Under the pieces are notes generated by a model. The model ran no database searches. It saw nothing but the letters and a program-made list of their open reading frames with translations, and was not told the DNA's origin. Made by a program: the position numbers and the translations under genes. A stretch of 64,000 nucleotides of DNA, taken from NCBI RefSeq assembly GCF_000521465.1, contig NZ_BAVR01000008.1:1-64000 (forward strand). The letters are read 5' to 3'. Positions within the stretch are counted from its first letter, which is position 1. The number at the start of each line of letters is the position of its first letter. Of the stretch, positions 17,670 through 25,381 are shown in pieces. This DNA is from Acetivibrio straminisolvens JCM 21531. Lineage in GTDB: Bacteria; Bacillota; Clostridia; Acetivibrionales; Acetivibrionaceae.

Positions 17670-18185
17670 TTATCCCTTTTCCCGTTGTAATTGCTCTATT
17701 TTCCACTGGCATCTCCATACTATACGAAGGAAGAGAATAGCAAAAACACCTGCCAATATTGCAAAAATCCAAAACAGTAAACTCTTTGTTCGCAGTGCTG
17801 CATTCATTTCTATCAAAAAACCTCCCATCTCCAATATGAATGCAGCTCGAAAGAAGTTCTTTATTCTATTGTACTGATTTATTTTAGAGTCAATATCTGT
17901 ATACATCTCAAAAGGACCATCCTCAGCTTTTTTTCTGAGGTAAACCCATCTATACCATTGTGAAACCACTTCAACACCGCTGTCTTCCATAAATGAAGCA
18001 AAATCTTCTTTGTCTCCGTCCCAATTTTCAAGTAAATCAATCTGATAGATATATTCTCCCGGCTTACATGGAACGAAAGTATATACACCCAGGAAAAATT
18101 TCTTTAATGCCCATCCTTCTGACGACATTTTTTGCAGCCAATCCTGCTCTCTGTCTTTATCATAATACAATCTAAACTTCTTCAT
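17670..18185 (-). CDS. DUF2812 membrane protein
   Basis: 171 residues. It begins MKKFRLYYDKDREQDWLQKM, with the LQKMSSEGWALKKF segment typical of DUF2812, and ends in two hydrophobic helices (SLLFWIFAILAGVFAILFLR is the second). DUF2812 proteins are commonly encoded directly after a PadR regulator, as here, where the start overlaps the padR stop by 4 bp. Molecular function is unknown; a membrane-stress or antimicrobial-response role is suggested only by gene pairing. Confidence 0.88.
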   Translation of the reverse strand: MKKFRLYYDKDREQDWLQKMSSEGWALKKFFLGVYTFVPCKPGEYIYQIDLLENWDGDKEDFASFMEDSGVEVVSQWYRWVYLRKKAEDGPFEMYTDIDSKINQYNRIKNFFRAAFILEMGGFLIEMNAALRTKSLLFWIFAILAGVFAILFLRIVWRCQWKIEQLQREKG

Positions 18186-18499
18186 GCCAATCCCTCCATC
18201 AATTTTGCATTCCGAACAAGCTCTTCCAATCTCTTTACCTCTTTAAAAAAAACTTCTATACCCTCTTTTGTAATGAGATATTCCTTCTTTTTTCTAGAAG
18301 CCATATCTTCGCTATATAGCATTATCCATTTTTTCGATAGTAAAGAATTTATGGCACCGTATAATGTACCGGGACCGAGCACCACTCTCCCTCCGGTAAT
18401 CTCGCTGACTTCCTGAATAATTCCATATCCGTGGTTGGGTTTTCGTACAGCAAGAAGAATATAGAATATGGCTTCGGTCAATGGTAAATTATTGTCCAT
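18182..18499 (-). CDS. PadR family transcriptional regulator
   Basis: 105 residues from the ATG at 18499 (MDNNLPLTEAIFYILLAVRK), chosen because AGGGGTG lies 7 nt upstream. The winged helix is PNHGYGIIQEVSEITGGRVV, then LGPGTLYGAINSLLSKKWI, with the basic wing SRKKKEYLITKEG. Short PadR subtype with a single C-terminal dimer helix. It is the first gene of a two-gene operon and its promoter region carries repeats overlapping -35/-10, which fits autorepression. Confidence 0.93.
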   Translation of the reverse strand: MDNNLPLTEAIFYILLAVRKPNHGYGIIQEVSEITGGRVVLGPGTLYGAINSLLSKKWIMLYSEDMASRKKKEYLITKEGIEVFFKEVKRLEELVRNAKLMEGLA

Positions 18500-18523
18500 A
18501 TATATCACCCCTCAATCTATCGT

Positions 18524-18566
18524 CCTCCGATATATTTAATATATCACCTCCCGATATATTTGTCAA
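18524..18566 (-). promoter_or_regulatory. padR promoter with overlapping operator repeats
   Basis: Minus-strand -35 TTGACA (18561-18566) and -10 TATATT (18538-18543) are 17 bp apart. Two copies of CCTCC(C)GATATATTT (18524-18537 and 18547-18561 on the plus strand) overlap this promoter, one across the spacer and one just downstream. Autoregulated PadR genes usually have such sites; binding itself is inferred. Confidence 0.72.
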
Positions 18567-18658
18567 TATGTAAATGGAAATAAAATTCTCTTTGTATAAT
18601 ACAAGCCATTTTGTTATAATTGAGTTTAATACAGACTTAGAACAAGGGTGAAAGACTA

Positions 18659-19840
18659 ATGAAAAATAAAAAAAATTTACTAATCGTTTCTATGGTTATA
18701 CTTACAGTCATTATAGGTATAACTCTTTATTTTGAAATTGATAAATCTCAATATATTCCTTATTCCGATTTCTACAGCTATGTAAAGAACGGCAAGGTAG
18801 TTTCTGCAAAAATAGGAAACGATGAAGTTAGCTTTTACTTGAACGGCGATGAAACAGAATACCGTACCGACAATCCGGAATTGGATTCTTTTAAAGAATT
18901 TTTGCTCCTTAACGGGGTTAAAGTCAGTTCGGAAAAAGGCATGGACGAATTTTTAGTTGCAGTCACGGATGCAATTTTCAACATTATTTTTTTCGGCATT
19001 ATAATATTCGGTCTATATAAATTATTAGATTTTAGAAAAAATACATTTAAAGTCATTCGTGATAACAATACTAAATTTTCTGATGTTGCAGGCATGGAAG
19101 AATTAAAAAGAGAGATGCTTCAGGCTGTGGACATCTTAAAACATCCAAAGGAGTATGCAAAAAAAGGAATACGCCCGATAAACGGTATTTTGCTCGAAGG
19201 TAATCCCGGAAACGGTAAGACACTGTTTGCAAGAGCATTGGCAGGTGAAGCCAAGGTCAATTTCATTGCAACCAAGGCAACGGATTTTCAAAGCGCAATT
19301 ATGTCCATAGGTCCTGCCAAAATTAAAGCTCTGTTTAGAAAGGCCCGTGCCAATAAGCCTTGCATAATATTTATAGACGAGTTTGACGGAATAGGTGAAA
19401 AACGTAATTATTCCGGTACAGGAATTGACAAAGAAAACAATAGAATAATTGCTGCTATGCTAAATGAAATGGACGGCTTTACCCGTGAGGAAGGTGTTAT
19501 GGTTATTGCGGCAACCAACAACTATAAGGCTCTTGATGAAGCGTTGGTACGTGCAGGAAGGTTCGATAAAAAATATACTGTTCCCAATCCTGACTATAAA
19601 ACCAGAATTGAATTGATAAAAATATATACAAGAAGCAAAAAACTGTCGGAGAGTATATCGGTTGAGCAATTAGCTGCAAAATTTGAGAACTTAAGTTGTT
19701 CCCAGATAGAAACAATACTTAACGAAGCGGCGATGGTCGCCACCGGTGAGGTCCGGGAAGATATAACGGAAATTGACTTGGTTGAAGCGGTAAAAAGGGT
19801 ATGTAATGTTGTATCGGCCAAAGAAGCAAAAAGAAGATAA
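18659..19840 (+). CDS. FtsH-like membrane AAA ATPase lacking the protease domain
   Basis: 393 residues. A first membrane helix (LLIVSMVILTVIIGITLYF), an FtsH_ext-like extracellular domain (YIPYSDFYSYVKNGKVVSAK) and a second helix near residue 105 are followed by an AAA module. This has FSDVAGMEELKREM, Walker A GNPGNGKT, Walker B IIFIDEFDGIG, the second-region-of-homology VRAGRFDKK and a C-terminal lid. FtsH proper is over 600 residues with a zinc HEXXH peptidase; here the protein stops after the lid and no HEXXH exists. The frame is intact, so this is a genuine short form. It may remodel or extract membrane proteins. Confidence 0.88.
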   Translation: MKNKKNLLIVSMVILTVIIGITLYFEIDKSQYIPYSDFYSYVKNGKVVSAKIGNDEVSFYLNGDETEYRTDNPELDSFKEFLLLNGVKVSSEKGMDEFLVAVTDAIFNIIFFGIIIFGLYKLLDFRKNTFKVIRDNNTKFSDVAGMEELKREMLQAVDILKHPKEYAKKGIRPINGILLEGNPGNGKTLFARALAGEAKVNFIATKATDFQSAIMSIGPAKIKALFRKARANKPCIIFIDEFDGIGEKRNYSGTGIDKENNRIIAAMLNEMDGFTREEGVMVIAATNNYKALDEALVRAGRFDKKYTVPNPDYKTRIELIKIYTRSKKLSESISVEQLAAKFENLSCSQIETILNEAAMVATGEVREDITEIDLVEAVKRVCNVVSAKEAKRR

Positions 19841-19858
19841 TATTATTTTGCAAACTGT

Positions 19859-20659
19859 TTAAGGGGGACAAAAATCCCCCTTATCTTTTTCCAATATCCA
19901 GAATACTATTCTCTCAAACGGGTTCATTGCCATCCAAGACAAGTTCTCCGAATAAATAATGTCTTTATAAACATCCTCCAGCTGATTTGCCATGCACGGT
20001 ACGGAATTAGTAAAGTCCATGTCATCCAAACCGGTATGGGCGCTGCCGTAAATACCCATAATATTTTCTCCGTTTAAAGCGTCATATTCCCGTATAAAAT
20101 TCTCTGCCATCTTATTTTCACGATACACATCATCGGAGTTTTCATAAAAATATTTACCTTGTTCTATTGATTCCTGCGTCAACCTATATTGTTCTGTGTC
20201 TTTCAGATTATTGTCTTCAAGATACTTTAAAAAACGTTCACCGGTAGTATGGAATTGGTGCCCGACATCTGTGCCATGAAAAATCGTCTCGGGACACTTA
20301 CTCTTAATATTCTTATAAAACTCCTTGGTATAAGGATTATGTGAAGCAGTTCCCATCCAATCATTATAAAGCTCATCCAAAATTTCATCACTGTCCGACT
20401 TCATCCAGATATTTAAAAACTCTGCTGTATAATAAGGAAGCTCAACAAATAGGTGCCTCATATTCTTATTGCTATAGTATTCACACCACAACTCAAGCTC
20501 TTTTTGCAGTATTTTTTCCACACCGTGTCTTTCTCCATATAGAAAAATCTTTTTTTCGGAATCCGGTGCGGACGACGAGCTACAAGCGTTAAGCGCAATT
20601 AACAAAATAAAGAACATAACAAGTGATAAAACATGTTTATTTTTCTCCATTAATCTCAT
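19859..20659 (-). CDS. Lipoprotein of the TraB/ChaN-like fold
   Basis: 266 residues. A signal peptide with lipobox (FFILLIALNAC) predicts a lipid-anchored surface protein. Conserved-looking motifs are FLYGERHGVEKIL near residue 40, HLFVELPYYTAEFLNIW and MGIYGSAHTGLDDMDF, in which the E-x-H...E...H set resembles TraB/Tiki/ChaN/erythromycin-esterase superfamily proteins. Members include proteases of the Tiki type and haem-binding ChaN; which applies here cannot be told. The ATG follows GGGGGAAG. Convergent with the FtsH-like gene, with 18 bp between stops. Confidence 0.6.
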   Translation of the reverse strand: MRLMEKNKHVLSLVMFFILLIALNACSSSSAPDSEKKIFLYGERHGVEKILQKELELWCEYYSNKNMRHLFVELPYYTAEFLNIWMKSDSDEILDELYNDWMGTASHNPYTKEFYKNIKSKCPETIFHGTDVGHQFHTTGERFLKYLEDNNLKDTEQYRLTQESIEQGKYFYENSDDVYRENKMAENFIREYDALNGENIMGIYGSAHTGLDDMDFTNSVPCMANQLEDVYKDIIYSENLSWMAMNPFERIVFWILEKDKGDFCPP

Positions 20660-20966
20660 TTATTTCTTCCCCCATGCTATCCATTGTCAAAGCAAAAATA
20701 ACACTCCATTTTACTTGGTTAACATTTTTCGTAAAATTTGTTGTATAATTATTCACAGAATACTACTAATTAAATCAAATTAAGCAAATTATATTATAAT
20801 ATATCTCAATACGAAAAGTAAATTTGTCATTTTTAAAAGGCTTGTGCTTCTTGCTGATACAAAAACTTGTTTACATTGACAAAAACGTTGAGATACGATA
20901 ATTTATATTTATAATAATGTATGCATAAAATATATAAATTTATAAAAATTTAAGGAAAATGTCCGT
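20660..20966. other. Intergenic region with the amino-acid transporter promoter
   Basis: 307 bp between divergent genes. A TTGACA at 20876-20881 is followed 17 bp later by TAATTT at 20899-20904 on the plus strand, 62 bp before the binding-protein start. AAGGAAAA precedes that ATG. No attenuator or T-box-like fold was recognised. Confidence 0.5.
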
Positions 20967-21827
20967 ATGAAGAAAGGTTTTATTTTTACTGTTGCAATGC
21001 TTATGCTTTGCAGTTTTATCTTTACAGGTTGCAATTCAGGCAGCAAAAGTTCAACCGCTAAGCGCGCCAAAGTTATTGACATCCCGTTAACTCAAGAAGA
21101 ATACGCTTTTGGAGTAGATAAAAGCCAACCGGAATTGCTTGAAAAGGTAAACGAATTTATCTCAAAAATCAAGGCAGATGGAACCCTTGAAAAAATAAAC
21201 GATAAATATTTTGGTGGCGGAGAACCTAAAGCTGTTGAATCCGCAGTGGAAGACAGCAGCAAAGATCAACTGGTGGTTGCTACAAATGCAGCATTTGAGC
21301 CCTTTGAATATATGGTGGGCGATAAGTATTACGGTATTGATATGGAATTTGCAGAACTTCTTGCAGAACATCTCGGAAAAGAGCTTGTAATCAAAAACAT
21401 GGATTTTGATGCCGTTTGTCTCTCCGTAGGTCAGGGAAAGGCCGACATCGCCATGTCCGGTCTTACAGTAAAAGAAGACAGAAAAGAGTATGTTACATTC
21501 ACGGATACATATTACAACGCTTCCCAAAAGCTTATCGTCAGGGAAGACGATACCACCTTTGACAACTGCAAAACCGCTGCTGATGTGGAAGAAATTCTTT
21601 CGAAATTCAGCAGTAACACAAGCGCAGGTGTTCAACTAGGTACAACCGGACAGTTCTATGTTGAAGGCGATGAAGACTGGGGATTTGAAGGCTTTAATGT
21701 TAAATGCATAGGCTATAAATCAGGTTCTCTTGCTGTTCAAGACATGCTCAACGGCAATATAGACTTTGTTGTTATTGATGAGGCTCCCGCTCAAAGTATT
21801 GTAAGAGCAATTAATGAGCTTAACTGA
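20967..21827 (+). CDS. Polar amino-acid ABC transporter substrate-binding lipoprotein
   Basis: 286 residues. The signal peptide ends in lipobox FIFTGC. Residues about 100-286 are the SBP_bac_3 fold (LVVATNAAFEPFEYMVGDKY, GIDMEFAELLAEHLGKELVI, ADIAMSGLTVKEDRKEYVTF, GVQLGTTGQFYVEG, DFVVIDEAPAQSIV). Residues 35-85 contain an extra partial copy of the C-terminal segment of the fold (YAFGVDKSQPELLEKVNEFI), an arrangement seen in some clostridial binding proteins. It is first in an operon with permease and ATPase genes. Amino acid specificity is unknown. Confidence 0.92.
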   Translation: MKKGFIFTVAMLMLCSFIFTGCNSGSKSSTAKRAKVIDIPLTQEEYAFGVDKSQPELLEKVNEFISKIKADGTLEKINDKYFGGGEPKAVESAVEDSSKDQLVVATNAAFEPFEYMVGDKYYGIDMEFAELLAEHLGKELVIKNMDFDAVCLSVGQGKADIAMSGLTVKEDRKEYVTFTDTYYNASQKLIVREDDTTFDNCKTAADVEEILSKFSSNTSAGVQLGTTGQFYVEGDEDWGFEGFNVKCIGYKSGSLAVQDMLNGNIDFVVIDEAPAQSIVRAINELN

Positions 21828-21889
21828 TAACAGCTGTTCAATTCTCTTAAAGATATTTTGTGATACTGTATTAATATAAGGGATAAATT

Positions 21890-22599
21890 ATGGGAAATTT
21901 CGATAAAAAATTAATTAAGTTTTGGGAAATCTTTTATAAAAACAACGGCTACACAAAAGTCCTTGTGGGACTAAAAAATACAATTTATATCGCAGTTTTG
22001 GGGCTTATGCTAGGAATCATTATCGGTACTTTAATTGCGGCTGTTAAAGTAATGCCCAAATATAAAAGATTACCCAAAATACTAAATGGCATATGTGATT
22101 TCTATGTTGGACTATTCAGAGGTACTCCGGTTGTCGTGCAGCTCTTGGTGGCCTATTATGTAGTTTTGCCTCTTTTAGGCATGAATCTGTCCGCGCTTAC
22201 CGTGTGCATACTGGTATTTGGCTTAACAGCGGTGCTTATGTTTCTGAAATAATGCGAAGCGGCATTATGTCTGTAGACCATGGCCAGATGGAGGCAGGCC
22301 GGGCCTTGGGACTTAGCTATCGCGTCACAATGCTCAAAATAGTTATCCCTCAGGCTGTCAAAAACATACTCCCTACTTTGGGAAATGAATTTATAGCCTT
22401 GATTAAGGAAACTTCCGTTGTAAGTTTTGTCGGTGCTTCCGACCTTTATGTTGCATTTAGTTATATTGGTACAAACAGTTATGAATTTATGGTACCATAC
22501 CTTGTTATGGCACTTATTTATATAGTACTGGTTATGATAATTGCATCTCTCATAAAAGTAATGGAAAGGAGCCTCAGAAAGAGTGATAGACGTAATTAA
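21890..22599 (+). pseudogene. Polar amino-acid ABC transporter permease, frameshifted
   Basis: The first 110 residues (VLVGLKNTIYIAVLGLMLGI, LYVGLFRGTPVVVQLLVAYY pattern) carry the first helices of a HisM/GlnP permease. Frame is lost at VCILVFGL; the next frame resumes with NSGAYVSEIMRSGIMSVDHG and the EAA-loop EAGRALGLSYRVTMLKIVIP. Adding one A to the AA at 22225-22226 joins them as VFGLNSGAYVSEI, an exact family match. Reconstructed length is about 236 residues, normal for the family. It works with the proteins at 20967-21827 and 22583-23409. Confidence 0.88.
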
Positions 22600-23409
22600 C
22601 CTAAAAAAAAGCTACGGTAGCCTCGAAGTTTTAAAAGGTATTACTGTTAGCATCAAAGAAGGCGAAAAAGTTGCCATCATAGGTCCGTCCGGAAGCGGAA
22701 AAAGCACCTTTCTGCGCTGCCTCAATTGTATGGAAGACCCAACAAAAGCGGCTCCATCATATTTGAAGGTGTCGATATTGCCGATATGAGAGTTGATATT
22801 AACCTTTACCGCCGTCATATGGGTATGGTTTTTCAGCAGTTCAACCTGTTCAACAACAAGACTGTTATTGAAAATATAATGCTTGCACCGGTATATTTGC
22901 AAACGCATGATCTTAAGGTAAAAAAGTTTAAGAATTTCTTTATAAGACTTGGAAATATTTTTAGTATAGATAAAAAGCCTCTGTATGAAATCAATACTAC
23001 TCGGGAAAAGATAAAGGCAGATGCACGGGAAAACGCTATTCGCCTGCTTAGAAGAATTGGGCTTGAAGACAAAGCAAATGTCTACCCTTCAACCCTTTCC
23101 GGCGGACAGAAGCAAAGGATAGCAATAATCCGCGCTCTTGCAATGAATCCGAAAGTTATTTTGTTTGATGAGCCCACTTCAGCTCTTGACCCTGAAATGG
23201 TTGGAGAAGTTCTTGACCTTATCAAGCAACTTGCAGACGAAGGAATGACAATGGTTATAGTAACTCATGAAATGGGATTTGCAAGGGAAGTGGCTACCAG
23301 AGTTTTATTTATGGATGAAGGAAAAATCCTGGAGCAAAATACTCCCGAAGAGATTTTTTCAAACCCTCAACATCCCAGAACCAAGGAATTTTTGTCGAAA
23401 GTATTATAA
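22583..23409 (+). pseudogene. Polar amino-acid ABC transporter ATP-binding protein, frameshifted
   Basis: A GTG start at 22583 overlaps the permease end. [20 protein letters not shown] leads into Walker [10 protein letters not shown] and [11 protein letters not shown], then frame is lost. The next frame continues [20 protein letters not shown], the Q-loop [18 protein letters not shown], signature [17 protein letters not shown] and Walker [15 protein letters not shown]. Adding one C to the CCC at 22738-22740 gives [14 protein letters not shown]. An insert of about 35 residues after the Q-loop ([20 protein letters not shown]) is longer than in most GlnQ/HisP proteins. Reconstructed length is about 275. 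Confidence 0.88.
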
Positions 23410-23509
23410 ATCTTTATTTGAATATTTCTTCTACCATTCATTTATTCAATATGGATAAAGCCATCCATATCATTTTATAGAACAGTTTTTTTGCTGCATA
23501 TTCTCAGTG

Positions 23510-23551
23510 AAAACCGGTATGGACAGTGTTTCAACTGTTCATTCCGGTTTT
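23510..23551 (+). terminator. Rho-independent terminator of the amino-acid transporter operon
   Basis: An 18-bp imperfect stem AAAACCGGTATGGACAGT / ACTGTTCATTCCGGTTTT with a 6-nt loop, then TATATTT. It is about 100 bp after the ATPase stop. Confidence 0.75.
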
Positions 23552-23643
23552 ATATTTCTAGAAAATATCAATCTATTACAACCGGATTGACCTAATGTAA
23601 ATCCTTGGTTATAATTAATAATAAAATAAGGGCAGGGGTTGGA

Positions 23644-24573
23644 ATGGATTTATTTACAAGAAGCTATGATAAAGATTGGAACCGCATTGTATATTTGAAA
23701 GTATTGGAAAATCAAGAAGCATGTTTTCATCTGAAAGATGATCAAACCTGCAAATTAATTCTATTCCTTGAGGGGAATTCTACCATAACATATAATAATC
23801 AAACAGCATTTATCACCGCACCTTCCGTTCTTTGCTTGAATCATCTGGATACCGTAGAATTTGACAATAACCCCGCTTGCAAAATAACGGTACTCTTTTT
23901 TAGGCCAATTGCCTTAAATGACCAACTGGAGTACAGCATATTCCATCGGAGTTATTATCAAAAAATGGTTGGAACAACTCTTTTCCAGGATTTGACCTTA
24001 TTGAGTTCATTCTATGATATTAACAATTCAAAACGTGAGCTTATATTACTGGATGCCGTTTCTGCCGTTAGCTTAACGCAATTGCTAAATAAAATAAACA
24101 AAGAGCTGATAGAGCAGAAAGATGGATATTGGCCATGCAGAAGCAGATCATATTTTATCGAATTACTCTTTTTCCTTGAGGGTTTACGGTGCAACGAGTC
24201 ATTGCAAAACATAAGTATCGTATTGGAGAAGAATAGAAACGATATTGTACATAACATAGTCCGCTATCTCAATCAAAACATCGACAAGAAAATAACCCTT
24301 GAACATTTAGAAAAAACATTTGCATGTAATCGAAATCAGATTAATAAAGAATTTCAAAAGGAACTAAACACAACTGTAATGAAGTATTTTACCCAAATGC
24401 GAATGCAGTTAGCCAGCATATTATTAAGAGACACCGAAATACCCATACTCGATGTTGCGCTCAGAGTAGGGTATTCCGATGCCGGCTATTTTTCCAAAGC
24501 TTTTAAATCATATTGCGGTATTTCTCCCAGCGAATATCGTGATTCCTTTTATTCAACGATATCACCGGCTTGA
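23644..24573 (+). CDS. AraC family transcriptional regulator
   Basis: About 309 residues from the ATG at 23644 (MDLFTRSYDKDWNRIVYLKV), which follows AGGGGTTGGA. The N-terminal 110 residues look like a cupin-type sensing domain (CKLILFLEGNSTITYNNQTA). The C-terminal 100 residues are a double helix-turn-helix: ITLEHLEKTFACNRNQINKE and ILDVALRVGYSDAGYFSKAF, ending in the signature CGISPSEYR. Its end overlaps the convergent PEBP gene by 25 bp, and the target genes are unknown. Confidence 0.92.
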   Translation: MDLFTRSYDKDWNRIVYLKVLENQEACFHLKDDQTCKLILFLEGNSTITYNNQTAFITAPSVLCLNHLDTVEFDNNPACKITVLFFRPIALNDQLEYSIFHRSYYQKMVGTTLFQDLTLLSSFYDINNSKRELILLDAVSAVSLTQLLNKINKELIEQKDGYWPCRSRSYFIELLFFLEGLRCNESLQNISIVLEKNRNDIVHNIVRYLNQNIDKKITLEHLEKTFACNRNQINKEFQKELNTTVMKYFTQMRMQLASILLRDTEIPILDVALRVGYSDAGYFSKAFKSYCGISPSEYRDSFYSTISPA

Positions 24574-25103
24574 TAGGTTCCTTTTATAACTCCGGTTGCC
24601 AGTATGTTCCCGGTTGAACCTTTTGAAGTATCAAGGGCTTCAATAATCTTGTCAAGTGACGGATTGGGATTATCAAAGTCACCCTTATAGGAGTCTGGAG
24701 AGTCTTTTAAGGCAAAGACCATCACCTCATATGTATGAACTCCACCCGGCGGATAAGGTCCAATGTATTGACTGTTTTCAAGCTCTGCGCCCAGTTCGAG
24801 TTCTGTTACCTTGACATCCTTTGCTAACCAGTGGCACCAATTACCTGCGGAGATATCAATCATATAGATGGCATAACAAGAAGCAGTTTCTACCGGCGTC
24901 CAAGATAATTGCGGAGATTTGTTTTCACCCAAGGATAATGTTATAACAGATTTCCATTTTCCATCACTGTTTAGAGAAGAAGAAGTAATCTGAATTTCCT
25001 CTCCCGGTTTGATCGCTTTTAAGGACTGTTCCGGTTCGGAACAAGCAGTAAAGGTTAGCGCAATAAGTAAACATATGATAAAAAATACAGTTAGCCGTTT
25101 CAT
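24549..25103 (-). CDS. PEBP-family (YbhB/YbcL) lipoprotein
   Basis: 184 residues with a lipoprotein signal (LLIALTFTAC). The PEBP fold is indicated by LSWTPVETASCYAIYMIDIS, the NWCHWLAKDVKVTELELGAE segment (equivalent of the D-P-D...W-H-W ligand pocket) and the IGPYPPGGVHTYEVMVFAL motif (G-P-x-P-P-x-G-x-H-x-Y). Bacterial members are small periplasmic or surface proteins of uncertain function. The last 25 bp overlap the 3' end of the AraC gene on the opposite strand. Confidence 0.88.
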   Translation of the reverse strand: MKRLTVFFIICLLIALTFTACSEPEQSLKAIKPGEEIQITSSSLNSDGKWKSVITLSLGENKSPQLSWTPVETASCYAIYMIDISAGNWCHWLAKDVKVTELELGAELENSQYIGPYPPGGVHTYEVMVFALKDSPDSYKGDFDNPNPSLDKIIEALDTSKGSTGNILATGVIKGTYQAGDIVE

Positions 25104-25313
25104 AAAATCCCCTCCTAACTTAATTCACTTTGATTGTAATGGAAATTGAGAGAACATGGAATAAAAAATCTGCACAGATAGTTGGAGAATTTGCACGAAT
25201 AGATTCAAAACAATTACCCTAAGCAAATCTAACAGGGATTTCTTCTTATTCTACATACTATTGCAGTAATCGCCAAATACAAAAGGTTATTCAACCAACT
25301 CCGGAAAGAACCA

Positions 25314-25343
25314 AATTTTTATTGACATTTACACGATAATAAC
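25314..25343 (-). repeat. Decayed CRISPR repeat remnant beyond the array end
   Basis: The last 11 bases (ACGATAATAAC) are identical to the repeat end while the rest is degenerate. It lies 38 bp before the first recognisable repeat, which is spacer length, so it appears to be an old terminal unit at the trailer (oldest) end. Confidence 0.5.
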
Positions 25344-25381
25344 GACTGTTGACGTCTCAAACCCTTTATATATCTATGTTT

